From positions 21,720,001 to 21,784,000 of the forward strand of contig NC_089981.1 in assembly GCF_036417845.1 (NCBI RefSeq): a DNA stretch of 64,000 nucleotides, written 5' to 3'. The position numbers and the translations under genes are program-made. The stretch is from Apteryx mantelli. Lineage: Eukaryota > Chordata > Aves > Apterygiformes > Apterygidae. This document shows, piece by piece, positions 9,611 through 20,651 of the stretch (its first letter is position 1; every line of letters begins with the position of its first letter). Below the pieces are notes generated by a model. That model did no database searches. It was not told where the DNA came from and saw nothing but the letters and a program-made list of their open reading frames with translations.

Positions 9611-12600
9611 TGAAGAGGATACCTGCCTCACGGCTCTCGCTCTGTCCAAATCCCTCCGTTTCTTGGCTGCAGGCTGTGCCAGCTCCTGTGATCCTGTTTG
9701 CTTAAGTAATTGGCACCACATACCATGCATAAGCAGCTGGTGTTTTCTTCTTTTTATTTTTTTATCCAAGGCTTTCTCCTCTGAAGGGAAGAGTTGATGT
9801 TTGGGCGTTTTAATGAGTGAGTTGGGTGTTCGGCTGTCTCCTGACCACCAAGCCGTTGTGACGTTCAACCTACCCTGCTCTCCTGTAGAGAGCCCGTGGT
9901 GTAGATGGGCTTGGAGGCAAGAGTCTGGGATTGTCCGAGAGCCAAAGGGACCACGTTTAGCGCTGCAACGGGTCCTTTCCTTTGATTTCATCCCAGGCAA
10001 AAATGTATTTAAAAGATAACGTAGAAAAGAAAAGCAAGCAAGCAAACCTTATCGTGATTGATTCTTCCCTGATTCGTTTGATTAAATTAGTGATGGTCTC
10101 AATTCCAGACTGTAATTTCAGACTTCTTTGAAGTGTGAAGGTGTTCAGCCTAGGACAGAAGCGGGAACCACCTGCACGGTTTGGGTCCTGAGGTGAACTT
10201 TGCCAGAGGTGAGCTTGTAATCTGAATCTGTCTTGGGGAACAATAACTCTTTATTAAAAAAAAAAAAAAAAAAAAGGTTTTGTTACAGTTTTCCCTTCCT
10301 CTTGGCCCCGCTGCGAATCTGCTCTCCCCACTCCGTTCTAATCTTTTCTTTGGTAGCTAAAACTATTATCTTTATTGTTCCAGGGCTTGGCTTCTTCCTG
10401 TTAAATCTCCTAATTGGATTTTTACTCCCCAATCTATTTAGTTTCTCCTGCGTGTTCACTAAAACCCTTTAACCCTTCCGCACCCTGCCGCCTCCGCCGT
10501 GCTAACCGCTTGCCCTCCCGGCTCCCCGTGCTGCTCTGATTTATATCCCTCTCCCAGCAGAATCGCTGCTTTTCCCCCTCCGTGAATAGCCGAGCTTGTG
10601 CTCGGCGTGACTTTAGCGTAACTCCTCTTGCTAATTTGCATGGGCAAGGCTTTCCTAAGCAACGGCTGTCGGCTCTGATCTCACTGTCAGCCGATAGCGA
10701 GCGTGTTTTATGAGTCCAGCCACGTCTGGCTAGACCGAGGTTTGCAAGGGAATCCGGTGATTTGGGGTGTCATAACTGTAGGCATCCTTTAAAAAAACTT
10801 TTTTTTTTCCTTCCGGAAAGAGGGTGTCTGCGTGGGGCAGCCCAGGGCAGAGGCATGGAAAACCACCTGGCAGTTCTGAAGTCCTGGCTGTGACCAGCAA
10901 AAGGCAGATCCTTCATCCAGATTCACCTTCTGCAATGGAGGGGAGGGACGAATCCCTCAGGACCAGGTGTCGGTCCGTATTTCTTGCTGTGCCTTAAGAG
11001 CACCAGCAGCCGCAAGAGACGGGAAACGGTAGTAAGGAGCTGCCCGCGGGTACGCGCCAAGTCCGTTGGGTGCTGGTCAGACACGCAGGTGAAGCCGGGA
11101 TGGGACCTCGCGCGGAGGGGCTTCGGGTGTCCTGTCCCTGGAGAAGGGGGGCTTGAGTTTTGTAGCCCCTGCCACGAAACTGGCCTCCCAGGAGGGGGAT
11201 GGAGCTGAGACAGTGTCTTCGTGCCATTGGTTTGGTTTTTCCATCAGCCCCCGTGGGGATGCAGCGCTGCGGCGTGCGGGCAGCCAGCATCCCGGCTGGT
11301 GACGTGGCTTTATCATAACTTAGGGCCCAGTAAAGCAAGCTCTTCTCCAGTCGTCCGCGGAGCGCTTATACCCGCGTCGGGCTTGGCGGGGCCGGAGGTT
11401 GAGCTGCAAGTAGAAAAGAAGGAAAAAGCAGGAGAGTTGATGTGCTCTTCAAGCCAGGTCCAGGTGCTCTCGGCCAGCCTTGCTGGACCCGGTTCCTCTC
11501 TTCCTTTTGTGCTTTTCCAGCCATTTTGCGTCCTCGGCGCCTCTGTGTTCGCAATGCAGGAGTACGTTGCCATGGTTAAAGCTGCTATTCCCAGCAGGGT
11601 TTGTCTCTTACCTGCGAGATAGATAGGCATGGAGTTAGGGATGCGCAGGAATACGTGCGTGTGCCCTCGTTCCCTCTCCCCACCATGCGCACGCAGTTGC
11701 TCTGGAAAAAAGAAGAACCCTGGGGGGAGGCAAGTCCTTCGGGGGCAGGAAAGTGCTGCGGTGGGGGAGGCTGAAGTACGCGCAAAAGGGCTGATCACAC
11801 CTGCCTGGCGTACCAGCCAGAGATGGGTTTATTGCTCGTGCTTTTCCGCTGGTACTTCTAAGCTGTCGGTACCTCCAAGCTGATTCGGAATAACAGCTCT
11901 CCCAGGAAACACCGACAAAGTTCCCGAGTTTTGCGGCTAATGTTATTACCCAAGTTTGAATTGATGGAACAATTTTGAATTGCTTCACACAAACGTGCAT
12001 TAAATTAAGGATTAAATCAATACCTCCTGGGCCCTGGTCCAGCTCCCGGGGGAGGCCAGGCCCTCCAGTCACAGCTAATTTACTTATCTCCCTCGCTGTC
12101 CCCTCCGCTCTCGTGCCTGTTTCGTCGGGGATTTTGCGCAGCTCCCAAAGAAGTAACAGCTCGAAGGGAGATCGCGCTGTGCCGCTGCATCCCGATACGG
12201 TGTTGTCTCAGTGCCTGTTGCGAGGCTGTGGCTGGGACGTCGTCGCTACTAATGGGCAGAGCAGACCTGAAAAAGCAAGAAGAGGTGAATAGTGGGTTTT
12301 GGTTTTTGTTTTGCTTTTTTTAACCCCAAACCCAGGACCCAGAGCCAGCTGCCCGTGTGAAAACCCTGAGACGAGAGACGGCGAGGCCGGGATGCTCGCC
12401 ACCACGCGTTGCTGCGCCGCCGCCATGCCCCGCCGGCTGCGTCGTGCCGCTTTGCAGTTGCGTCCGGGTGCAATTCCTCCTCGCAACCTGCTATTAAATG
12501 TCCTAATAACCCTGGCGGCGGCGGCCTCCGACACCTGCCCGGCTCCATGCTGATGCACGGCCCCTTCCCTGGCTCTTTCATCAGGTCCCTTTGGGAAGGG

Positions 12601-12830
12601 CTAGTTAGCAAATAGCCTTCCCGGGATCCGCGCGCGCCCCAGCCCTGGGCGGCACCTCCGGCCGCCGACCTGCCTCATTTTTCCCCAGTTTAAATGGGAA
12701 TATGCAGCACAAGTTGCTGATGTTAAAATAAAAAGAAACACCAACGCTCGCATCGTGTGGCGTTGCCAAAGTTTATGGTTTTATGGGAAACCTCCCGGGC
12801 TTTTCCTTCGAACCCCCCCCTGTCCCTGGG
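9611..12830. other. Intergenic stretch without recognised genes
   Basis: Mixed composition with an A-run at about 10255-10275 and AT-rich islets (10050-10110, 10330-10450, 11940-12030). The islets have TAAT/ATTA-type motifs that could be enhancer cores, but nothing proves this. No coding exon was recognised. Confidence 0.45.
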
Positions 12831-12849
12831 CCCGTGAGCTTTAGTGAGG

Positions 12850-14180
12850 CTTTTTTTTATTTAAGTGGAAGTTCAGGATGAGCATGTGTCCCCGGAGGAG
12901 TTTTCCCCCCGCAGCCGGGCCGCGGCTCGGAGCACCTGCCCTTGGGAAGGGGCCCCCTTTGAGAGGGCCGGGGCTGCTCCGAATCCCTCCTGGCTTTCGC
13001 GCGCTGGGGCCCCGTGTCGGAGCGCCGGGATGGGGATTAGAGCGGGAAGGCGCCGGGGGTCCCCTTTGTGCCGGCCGGCGCTCCCGCGGGTTGCCAGGGC
13101 TACGCTCCCGCCCCGGCTCTTGGACGCGGTCCAGCGCCCCCCGCGCGTTCACGGGGGCCCTCGAGAGGCTGGATCCATCCGGGGGCGCATCCATATTTCA
13201 CGGGCTGGGCCCGGCCGCGCTTTGTTGGCGCTGCCTCCGTTCGCAGCGCCGGCGTCTCCGTGACCCCCCCTCACCTCACCCCGGCTTGGGCCCGGCTAGG
13301 GTTTCTCGGCCGTCCGGTTATTTCCCTGAATAGCGGCCGTGTTTCCCCGGCGTTTTGCCGGGAGGGAGGGGGGGGCAGCGGGCTGCACCGGCGAATATTA
13401 GTCCCTTGAGGGTGATGCCAATTTGCCTTTAAAACTGAAAACTTTGCCAAAGCGAGGGGGGAGGGGAAAAAAAAGAAAAAGGCTCTGCTCTTCCGTAACC
13501 GGCTTCGGTGTTATCCTGCATTTCGGTTGCATGCAGGACCCCACTCGGGACTGTCGGTATTGCGGGCCAAATGCCGCGGGGGCAGGCGGCCCGGGGGGCG
13601 GACGCGCCGCTCCTCCTCGCGGTGCCAAAAAAAGGAAAATAAAAGAGAAAAAAAACGAAAAAACAAGGGAGCTGAGGCAAGAACAGGAAAAACCTGCCGG
13701 CGGAGGCCCGGCTCGGCTGCCGGGGGGCAGGTGGGGGGGGCGGCGGGGCCGGGGGGGAAGCGGTGCCCGGGGGTCGCTCCCGCCGCCGCCCCCCCCCGGG
13801 GCGCCCACCTGGGCAGGGGGCGGGGCTTGGAGGCGGGGGCGGGGCTGAGGGGCGGGGCTAGGAGGAGGGGCGGGGCCAGGGGCGGGGGCGGGGCGTGCGG
13901 CAGGTCGCGGCGGCCCCGCGCTGCGGAGCGGAGCGGAGCGGGCGCCGCCGGGAGCGCGCGGCAGGTGAGTGCCGGGGCCGCGCGGCGGGGGGGGGGCCGC
14001 GCTCCGCCCCGCCCCCCCCGCCCCCCCCCCCCCGCGCGTGTTTCCCTGCCGCGCGTGGGCGCGCGGGGCAGGGCGGGTCCCCGCGCCCGGGCGCGGTTCG
14101 GGCGCATCCTCCCGCGGCGCCTTGCTCCGGCTGCTCAAACTTGCCGGCGCCCTCGTAAACCTGCGCGGGGCCGCGATAAG
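12850..14180. promoter_or_regulatory. CpG island with GC-box array and a consensus splice donor
   Basis: Dense CpG throughout. Between 13816 and 13895 there are at least five GGGCGGGG-type GC boxes on the plus strand, mostly 10-20 bp apart, without a TATA box. About 70 bp downstream is a perfect donor CAG|GTGAGT (GT at 13965-13966). This is the layout of an Sp1-type housekeeping promoter with a noncoding first exon. The nearest plus-strand gene with an open 5' acceptor is RASSF7 (acceptor before 20455), so this may be its distal promoter. That link is inference. Confidence 0.5.
13896..13964 (+). other. Candidate noncoding first exon (RASSF7 distal 5'UTR?)
   Basis: GC-rich segment between the GC-box array and the donor GCAG|GTGAGT. 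It contains no ATG. The 5' end is not defined by sequence. If used, it would splice across about 6.5 kb to the acceptor at 20451-20454. Confidence 0.35.
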
Positions 14181-17100
14181 GTAGGAGCAGCGTCTCCGCG
14201 CGGGGCCGGCTTTTTTTTTTCCTTTTTTTTTCTTTTCTTTTTTTTTTTTTTTTAAGCGAAATCCCATCACCGTGAGCGACAGCCGTCGATTTCGCGTCCT
14301 GCTGTTTTTCGGGCACCGAGCTCCCGATTATGTAGCTTTTTGCGGCTCGGAGTCAGCGCTTTCTCAAGGGCTTGGGGTGCTTCCTGCTGCCCTAGGCCAG
14401 CCGTGTGCAATAACTAGTTGCTTTTTAAAAAAAACAAAAAACAAAAAACAAGAAACTCTTACCTTAAGACAGGGGTGGATCAGCCCTGAGCTGGGAACTA
14501 GGGCTGGGGCGGAGCGAAGCGTGTTTCTGCCTCCGGCCGCCTGCCCGCCCGGTGCTGGTCGCGGTGTGCAGGGAGTTGGGCAAACGCCACGGGCTTCTCC
14601 AAATAGGGGGAAAAAATAAAAATAAAAAGTGCTTTTTGGTGAGGCTTTACCCTCTGCTGCAGAAGGACATTTGCTCTCCCGTTGCGCTAAGCAAAAAACC
14701 CGCCGGGCCCCGAGAGTGGATGTGCTAAAAATCATATTGCTTTTCCGGGAAATAATCGTCCTTCCAATCTGCACCATTTCGAGGTGTTGGGAAGCGTCTT
14801 GGCAGCGGCCAGAGGGTTGCCCGTGCGGTGATGGCGGAGCCGGAGCTGTGTCCGTTTGGCCCGTTCGGATCTGCGGTGCCCCGCTGAGAGCAGACAGCGG
14901 GACCGAAGGAATCGGGGCAAACGGCTCAAAAGCCTGGGGCTCCGTTTCCGGAAGCGACCCGGCATGAGCATGAGTTTTGCAAGGTGTAAACCTCCGAATC
15001 TTTAAGACGTGCTGCTTTTTATACAATTTCATATTGAAAGCGGGTTTTTTTTCCGGCGGCTCCGAACCAGAGGCTTCGCCGCCAGAGCGAGAGAGGTTTT
15101 GCGGATTCAAGCGGGCCCCGATCGCCGTCGCTTCCCGCGCGGCTCCGAAGTGGTGTTTTGCGGCAGGGCCGTGATTTGCGCCCCCCCACCCTGGACGGGC
15201 AGCTCTGCTCTGCGCCCTGGCCCTCCCCAACGTTTGTTTTCCCGGAGCTGCGAGCCGAAAGGCGAACGCGTTTGGCGGAGGCGAGATAAGGGACGGCGCT
15301 GCCTCTCCAAAGCCCTGCTCCCATTTCGGGTGTTTAAAGAGCCGATTACCTCTGGCTGGGGTTTCTGGCACTTTTGCCTAATTAATCGCATGTGAGATCC
15401 TGCAGCAGCAGGGACTTGTTAAATACATGAGTGTCTTATCAAAGGTTGCACCCTGGATTAATTTTTGGCGTCTTGTTTTGTTTATTTGAGTCTCTGCAAG
15501 AGAGAGAGAGAAAGGAAGGAGCAATTTCTGCTCTTGGCAAACGGTCATTAAAGGCCTCTCTAATCCTGCAAAGTTATAAATGAATATTCACGGCAGCGTG
15601 CACCTGCGTGTTCGTTAGTGAATCCCCGGCACTCCCTCCCGAGACCCAGCGGCATGTCCTGGGAAACGAGAGTTGCTCCGGAAATGGAAACTAATCTGGG
15701 CTGATATCGCCGGTTTTTGCCCCTCTGGCACCGGCCCTTCGGCAGGGAGGAGCAGCAGAGGAGGAAGCAGGTGGTTTGGGTTTTTCCGAGTGTTTTCTCG
15801 GGCCGAACAGGCCCTCGCGTCTCCGGATCGGTGGCATTCCTCCCGCACCTGGGGTCACGATAACTACAAGCTGTTTTCCGTCCCGGGGGACGCGCCGTGT
15901 GCAACACCGAGGGAATATTCATGAGCTGCGTCACGCCTTCGTTTCTGCCTCCTCTTGGCTGCCGCGGAAAGTTAGCGCCCGCGATAGGCTGGCGTTCCTG
16001 GCGGACATGTGCCGCAGGTGCGCTGGCTTTCGGACGGTCCCGGCTTTGCAAAGCCGGGTCTCGAGCGCTCCCTGGAAACCTGCCACGAAGTCGCTCCGGA
16101 GCATCCAAAGCTGCATCGTAGCTCTTACAGCAACACCAAGGTGCTGCTAATCCTTCCCGTTTACAGCCCCGGGCGACCTCTATCCCTGGCTTTTGGTCAG
16201 CGCCCCGGCCTGGACCAAGCCGGGCTTTGACCGGCCACCCGCTCCCGCGGCACCGCGGTGGAGCGCCTTTCGGGGAAGAAGTCGAGCAAACCCACGTGAC
16301 TTCCCGGCGGCGATTGGGGCTGGTGCTCCCTGCAAAGGTATGTGACCTGCCTTAAACGTTATCGTTACCTGCTATTATTGACATTGCGACATAGCTCCGA
16401 AGGCTGGCGGCGAGGCCGGAAGCGGTTAGTCATTAATCCACCCAGCTGCGTGAGTCAAGGCTGCCGTAATCCCCGCGCCGGGGCGGCCGGGCCGCGACGC
16501 GGGGCGCTGTGCACAAGCACGGCCGGCAAAGCCCCCCTGGGCTGGAGACCCGGCGGGGCTGGACCATTTCTTAGGACTCTTTCCAAGTCGTTTCCTCCCC
16601 AGGTGGCTCCTGCAAGGCTTGAGCATCTGGGATATGCTTATGACCCTAGGAGTTTTTGGGTGGTTTTTAGTGGTTTTTGGTTTCACGCGGCGTTTTGGCT
16701 CCTGAGTGCTGCAAGTGCTGAGGGATTTAGTTTTCCTAGGTCGCAGCAGAGCTGGGAGCCGGCGGGAGCGTGGATGGGTCAACGGAGGATGTGAACGATT
16801 ACGGCCATCCCCAAATAAGCTGCTCTTTGGTGAATTAAAGCCCTGCGCCTGTTGCTTCCTTGCTCCCGGGGGCTCGCAACCCCCTTGCGTAATGGGGTTT
16901 AGATGCCGCCAGGGGGTGAGTGATGTTTGCACGTGCTCCTGGTGTTGCAGCTGGAGAGCAGAGGAAGAGCAGCTTCCTCTTGGAGCAGGGATCGCTGGTG
17001 GCACGGCGAACGCCCCGGTAGGACCTGTTTGTCGCTTCTCGGGCTCGTTTGACCCTCATCAGCTATTCGCACCATACCTAAATACCCATTTGCTCACCGC

Positions 17101-17790
17101 GGCTGGAGCCGTCTGTCTGCGCACCCCACGTGCCCTGATGGCCTCCACGCTGCAGAAGACCAAGATGACCCCGGAGCAGTCCTGTGCTATCTTGGAAAGC
17201 CATCTGATCCTGTGCCACCTTCGTTCATGACCCTCTTGCGTATCTCTTGGCTGCTGCGAGCCCGGTCGGGAGATGATGTCCCTTCAGGACCCCTGGGCCG
17301 GCCTCCTCACGACCAAGCAGGGCACCACGGAAAGGCCAGCAGCAGCTCCAGCTGGTTTTGCCCCAGAAGGCTCTGGGGGAGCGTGGCGGCTGTAGCTGGG
17401 CAACGTGGCCATGGGCAGGCTGTTTCCTTGGTGATGTTAGTGATCAAGGCCGGTCTCCAGGATTTGCGATGAGATGCTGAGGTTTTCCTTCTGCTCATCC
17501 CCCAGAGCTGCTTGATTCACCCCGAGGGGACCGCAGAGCTGGGTCAGTGCCCGGTGTTGCCCTTTGCCCGGGGTTGTGAGTGGCCAAGCAGCTCCTCAGA
17601 GCCGTGGCTGATCTTCTCCACCCGACCTGGGGCTTCCCAGCTCGGGGAAAGCTGTGCTTGATACTTGGAGCGAGTCCCTCACGCAGCTTCATCTCTGCTG
17701 CCGCTCCTGCGGCCCGGGACCGACCTGGCCAGGAAGGTCCAGGAGAGCTGCTGAGAAAGAGGGGTCCAAGGCAGAAGAAGACCTGTCGAT
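14181..17790. other. Intergenic stretch with CpG-rich patches
   Basis: A long T-rich tract lies at 14211-14252. CpG-rich patches occur at about 15050-15340, 15600-16300 and 16450-16600. A conserved-looking AT-rich part at 15360-15600 includes an ATTAAT motif and an ATGAATATTCA palindrome-like site. A CACGTG E-box is at about 16292. No coding exon was recognised. Confidence 0.45.
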
Positions 17791-17799
17791 GGGGCGGAG

Positions 17800-18510
17800 G
17801 GGAGCCTCTCGGCGCCTCCGTAGCCAGGAGGGTTTCGGGCAGCGGCGGCGGCGCTGAAACGCGCTGCGTTTCGGCCCTGGCGGCCGGTTGGCACGTGGGC
17901 GCGTGCGGGGCCTTGCCTGGGCGCAGCGGCGCGGGGCCGGTCGCTCGGGGCCGCATCGCGCCGAGCGCGGCGGTGACTCACCCCTCGCTGCCGCTCGCTG
18001 CTTTTTTTCCTTCTTTTTCTTTCCTTTTTTTTTTTTTCCCCCTGCTGGAATAAATAGTTTCTCGCCGCGTGGGCTGGCACGTGCGGGCTGCTTCCTCCGT
18101 GCCTGCCTTCCCCTGGCGCCGGCGCTGCCCCAGCGGGTGCGAGCTCGCCCCGAAACCTGCCGCGGCGGCAGCGGGCGGCCCATCGCCGATCCCACTGCGG
18201 GAACGCGCGCGCCGGCCTTCCCGCCTGGTGTCGGAGCGGACGCCGACGCCGACCCCAGAGGAGAAGTCGAGGTGAGAGCGGACATGAAGCGCTGCGTTGC
18301 TTCGGGGGCCCGCGATGCTCCGGCGGGCGCCAGCGCTCCTCGGTCTCGCGTTACCGCGGCCGGCGCACCAGCAGCGGGTGAAACTTCGGCATCTTGGTGC
18401 TGGGAGAAAACCGCAGGTGAGGGGGCCGACTTGGCCCTCCGCAGACAAGGGGGGAGATTCCTTTTTTGCCTCTGCTGCCGAGGCGCCTTGAACGGAGACG
18501 CTGTGAAATA
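17800..18510. promoter_or_regulatory. CpG island with a possible alternative first exon
   Basis: CpG-dense block containing CACGTGGGCGCGTG (about 17892) and a donor-like GAG|GTGAGA with GT at 18272-18273. It could host an alternative RASSF7 start, but no exon boundary other than the donor is visible. An interrupted pyrimidine tract lies at 18001-18040. Confidence 0.35.
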
Positions 18511-20454
18511 CCTTGATTAGCGGCAGGACTGACTGTTTTTTTCCCTCTCCTTTTAATCAAGGTAATTTTAAGTTGGCTTCGAACTCCAAACTTTAAAACC
18601 AGCCCTGATTTATGGGAGGTCGAAGCGCTGTTCAGATATAGTCCGAACACCTTCTGGGCTTGTGGGGTTTTTTCTTCCCCTAACTGAGATTGAGATGCTG
18701 CAAAAAAAAAAAAAAAAAAAAAAAAGGAATAAATAAAGCTGTAAGTTCTGGGAGGGGTTTTTTGTTGTTGTTGGGGGTTTTTTGTTTTTTTTGGTGGCAT
18801 CTGAAATTTCAGCTCCCAGTTAGGAAATTTGATGAAGAAGCTATATGAATCATCCATACCACCCATCTAAGACTGATCACATGGAGCAGGAGCCGCAAAT
18901 TAGTCACTTTGTTAATCTGCTTTCGATAAAAATGATTTAAAAAATCCATAGTTGGGGGGGGGGGGGAGAGACGGCGACGGCAGTGTGAAACCACCTGATG
19001 CTGCAGCGAAGGTGCTGCCCGGAAAGGAGCTGCTGGGGGAGAGGAGAGAAACGAGTGTGTGTGTTGGGGGTGGGGGGGGGGATTTGTTTTTGTTTTGTTT
19101 TGTTTCTTCTCCGAGAAGTGAGTAATCCGCGCTCCTCCTCGCCGAGGCTGCCGCTGCCGCAGAGCAGATGGAGAAGCCGGAGCGTCGCGGGGAGCCGCGA
19201 TAAGGGAGGCGCTGCGAGGTGGAGGCTTCGCCTCTGGCGGCCCCGTGGCTTTCGGGGGGCACCTGGGGGAGCAGCTCGTGTCACACCGTAGTGTCACGCG
19301 TGTCGAGGCATTGTGAAAACAACCCTGCTCTCCTTGGGGACGAAAAGCGCCGGATGCCGCCGAGAGAAATGGCAGCGAACGGGAGCACCGGGGCCGTGCC
19401 GGGGGGGGGGGCTCGTGGGGCACAGTGCGAAAACGAGGGAGGGGGACGGGGGCGGGAAGCGTGGGGGTTTTGTTGGGTTTTGTTCTGTTTGTTTGTTTTT
19501 GCCGGGTTGTTGGGACGCGGCGGCGGGAGCCGCGGCAGCAGCGAACCCCGCGCGGGGCGGCTTCGCCTCGCTCCGTGGACTTTGCTCCGCGCCAGCTCTG
19601 GGAGGAGCGCGGGTTTCGCTGGGTGTTGTCGGCCGGCGCGCGGGGCGCCTCCGACACCTGGCAAACCCCCGTGCCTTTTCTTTTTTCCCCCCCTTTCTTT
19701 TTTTTCCTTTCCTTTCTGCAGTCTGCCAAAACAGCTCCTGTTTTGCAGGGAGCCAAGTTTCCCCAGCCGGGGCGCAAGCGTAGCGGCCAGTTTTCCCGCG
19801 CGCGCGTCCCTCCGCGGGAGCCGCCGGCGAGGGGTGCGGGTGAGCCGTCCTCCGATAAACGCGGAAAGCAGGGTTCGGTAAACCCCGTTGCGGTGTTTCC
19901 TCCAGCTAGCGGGAATGTTTTGCCTCGGTTTGGCTGCTCTGAGCGGTCCCTGGGGCGGGGGGTTGCCTTTGGGGCTCCTGCTTTTATAACTTGTTTCGCT
20001 GCGGCCCCGCCGGATCCACCTGGGAGAGCAGCATCGTGGAGCCGCTTCTTTTCCCTCGTTTCTCTTCCTTTCTGGTGTCTCGGTTAAAAACCCGTCGCTG
20101 CCGGGGGTGGGAGCCGTCGAAACGCGCTGCGCGCCGTCCTCTCCCCTGGCCTCCCCAGTCCCGCAGAGACCCCTGGGCTCGGCGCTTCGAGGGCTTAAAA
20201 AAAACGGACGCTATGGGGGAGGGATGGAAATCTGTGCTTGCTTTTATTTGTTTGGGTTTTTTTTATTTATTAAAAAAAAACAAAACAATCTTATCGCATG
20301 CTTCCTCCGCGTGCCGGTTGTGCTGAAACTCTGGGCGGTTCGTGGCCAGCTCTGCCTCGCGGGCTGGTCGGCGAGGGCGGGCGCGTGGCCGGGAGGAGGC
20401 CGGTGTCGGGGAGCTCGAACAACTCCGCTCTTAAAAGCGTGGCGTCTCTTCCAG
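18511..20454. other. Upstream flank of the RASSF7 coding start
   Basis: Contains an A-run at 18702-18725, a G-run at 18954-18967, G/T-rich low-complexity stretches (18745-18795, 19060-19105) and CpG-rich sequence from 19110 on. Long open frames on both strands reflect base composition. The part after about 19900 is probable RASSF7 intron or proximal promoter. Confidence 0.45.
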
Positions 20455-20651
20455 GGGAGCCTGGGCCTGAGGCGGCGCTGCCCCGTCCCCGCCGGGACTC
20501 ACCCGCGCGATGCCGTCCCGGAGAGCCTGACCCCTCGGCGGCCGCGGCATGGAGCTGAAGGTCTGGGTGGACGGCATCCAGCGGGTCGTCTGCGGTGTCT
20601 CCCAGCAAACCACCTGCCAAGAAGTGGTCATCGCCTTGGCGCGGGCCATAG
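20455..20651 (+). CDS. RASSF7: RASSF7 exon with start codon (5'UTR 20455-20548, coding from 20549)
   Basis: An acceptor TCTTCCAG ends at 20454, so there must be at least one upstream noncoding exon. The coding part encodes residues 1-34 plus one base. The donor is ATAG|GTGAGC with GT at 20652. Confidence 0.85.

Noticed and set aside
14364-15371. A 335-codon minus-strand frame in the intergenic CpG-rich region
   Set aside because: Includes translated poly-A/T tracts (runs of F and K) and no recognisable motif or consistent splice sites.
18809-19777. A 322-codon minus-strand frame
   Set aside because: Low-complexity Pro/Arg/Ser/Lys sequence crossing homopolymers, with no conserved segment.
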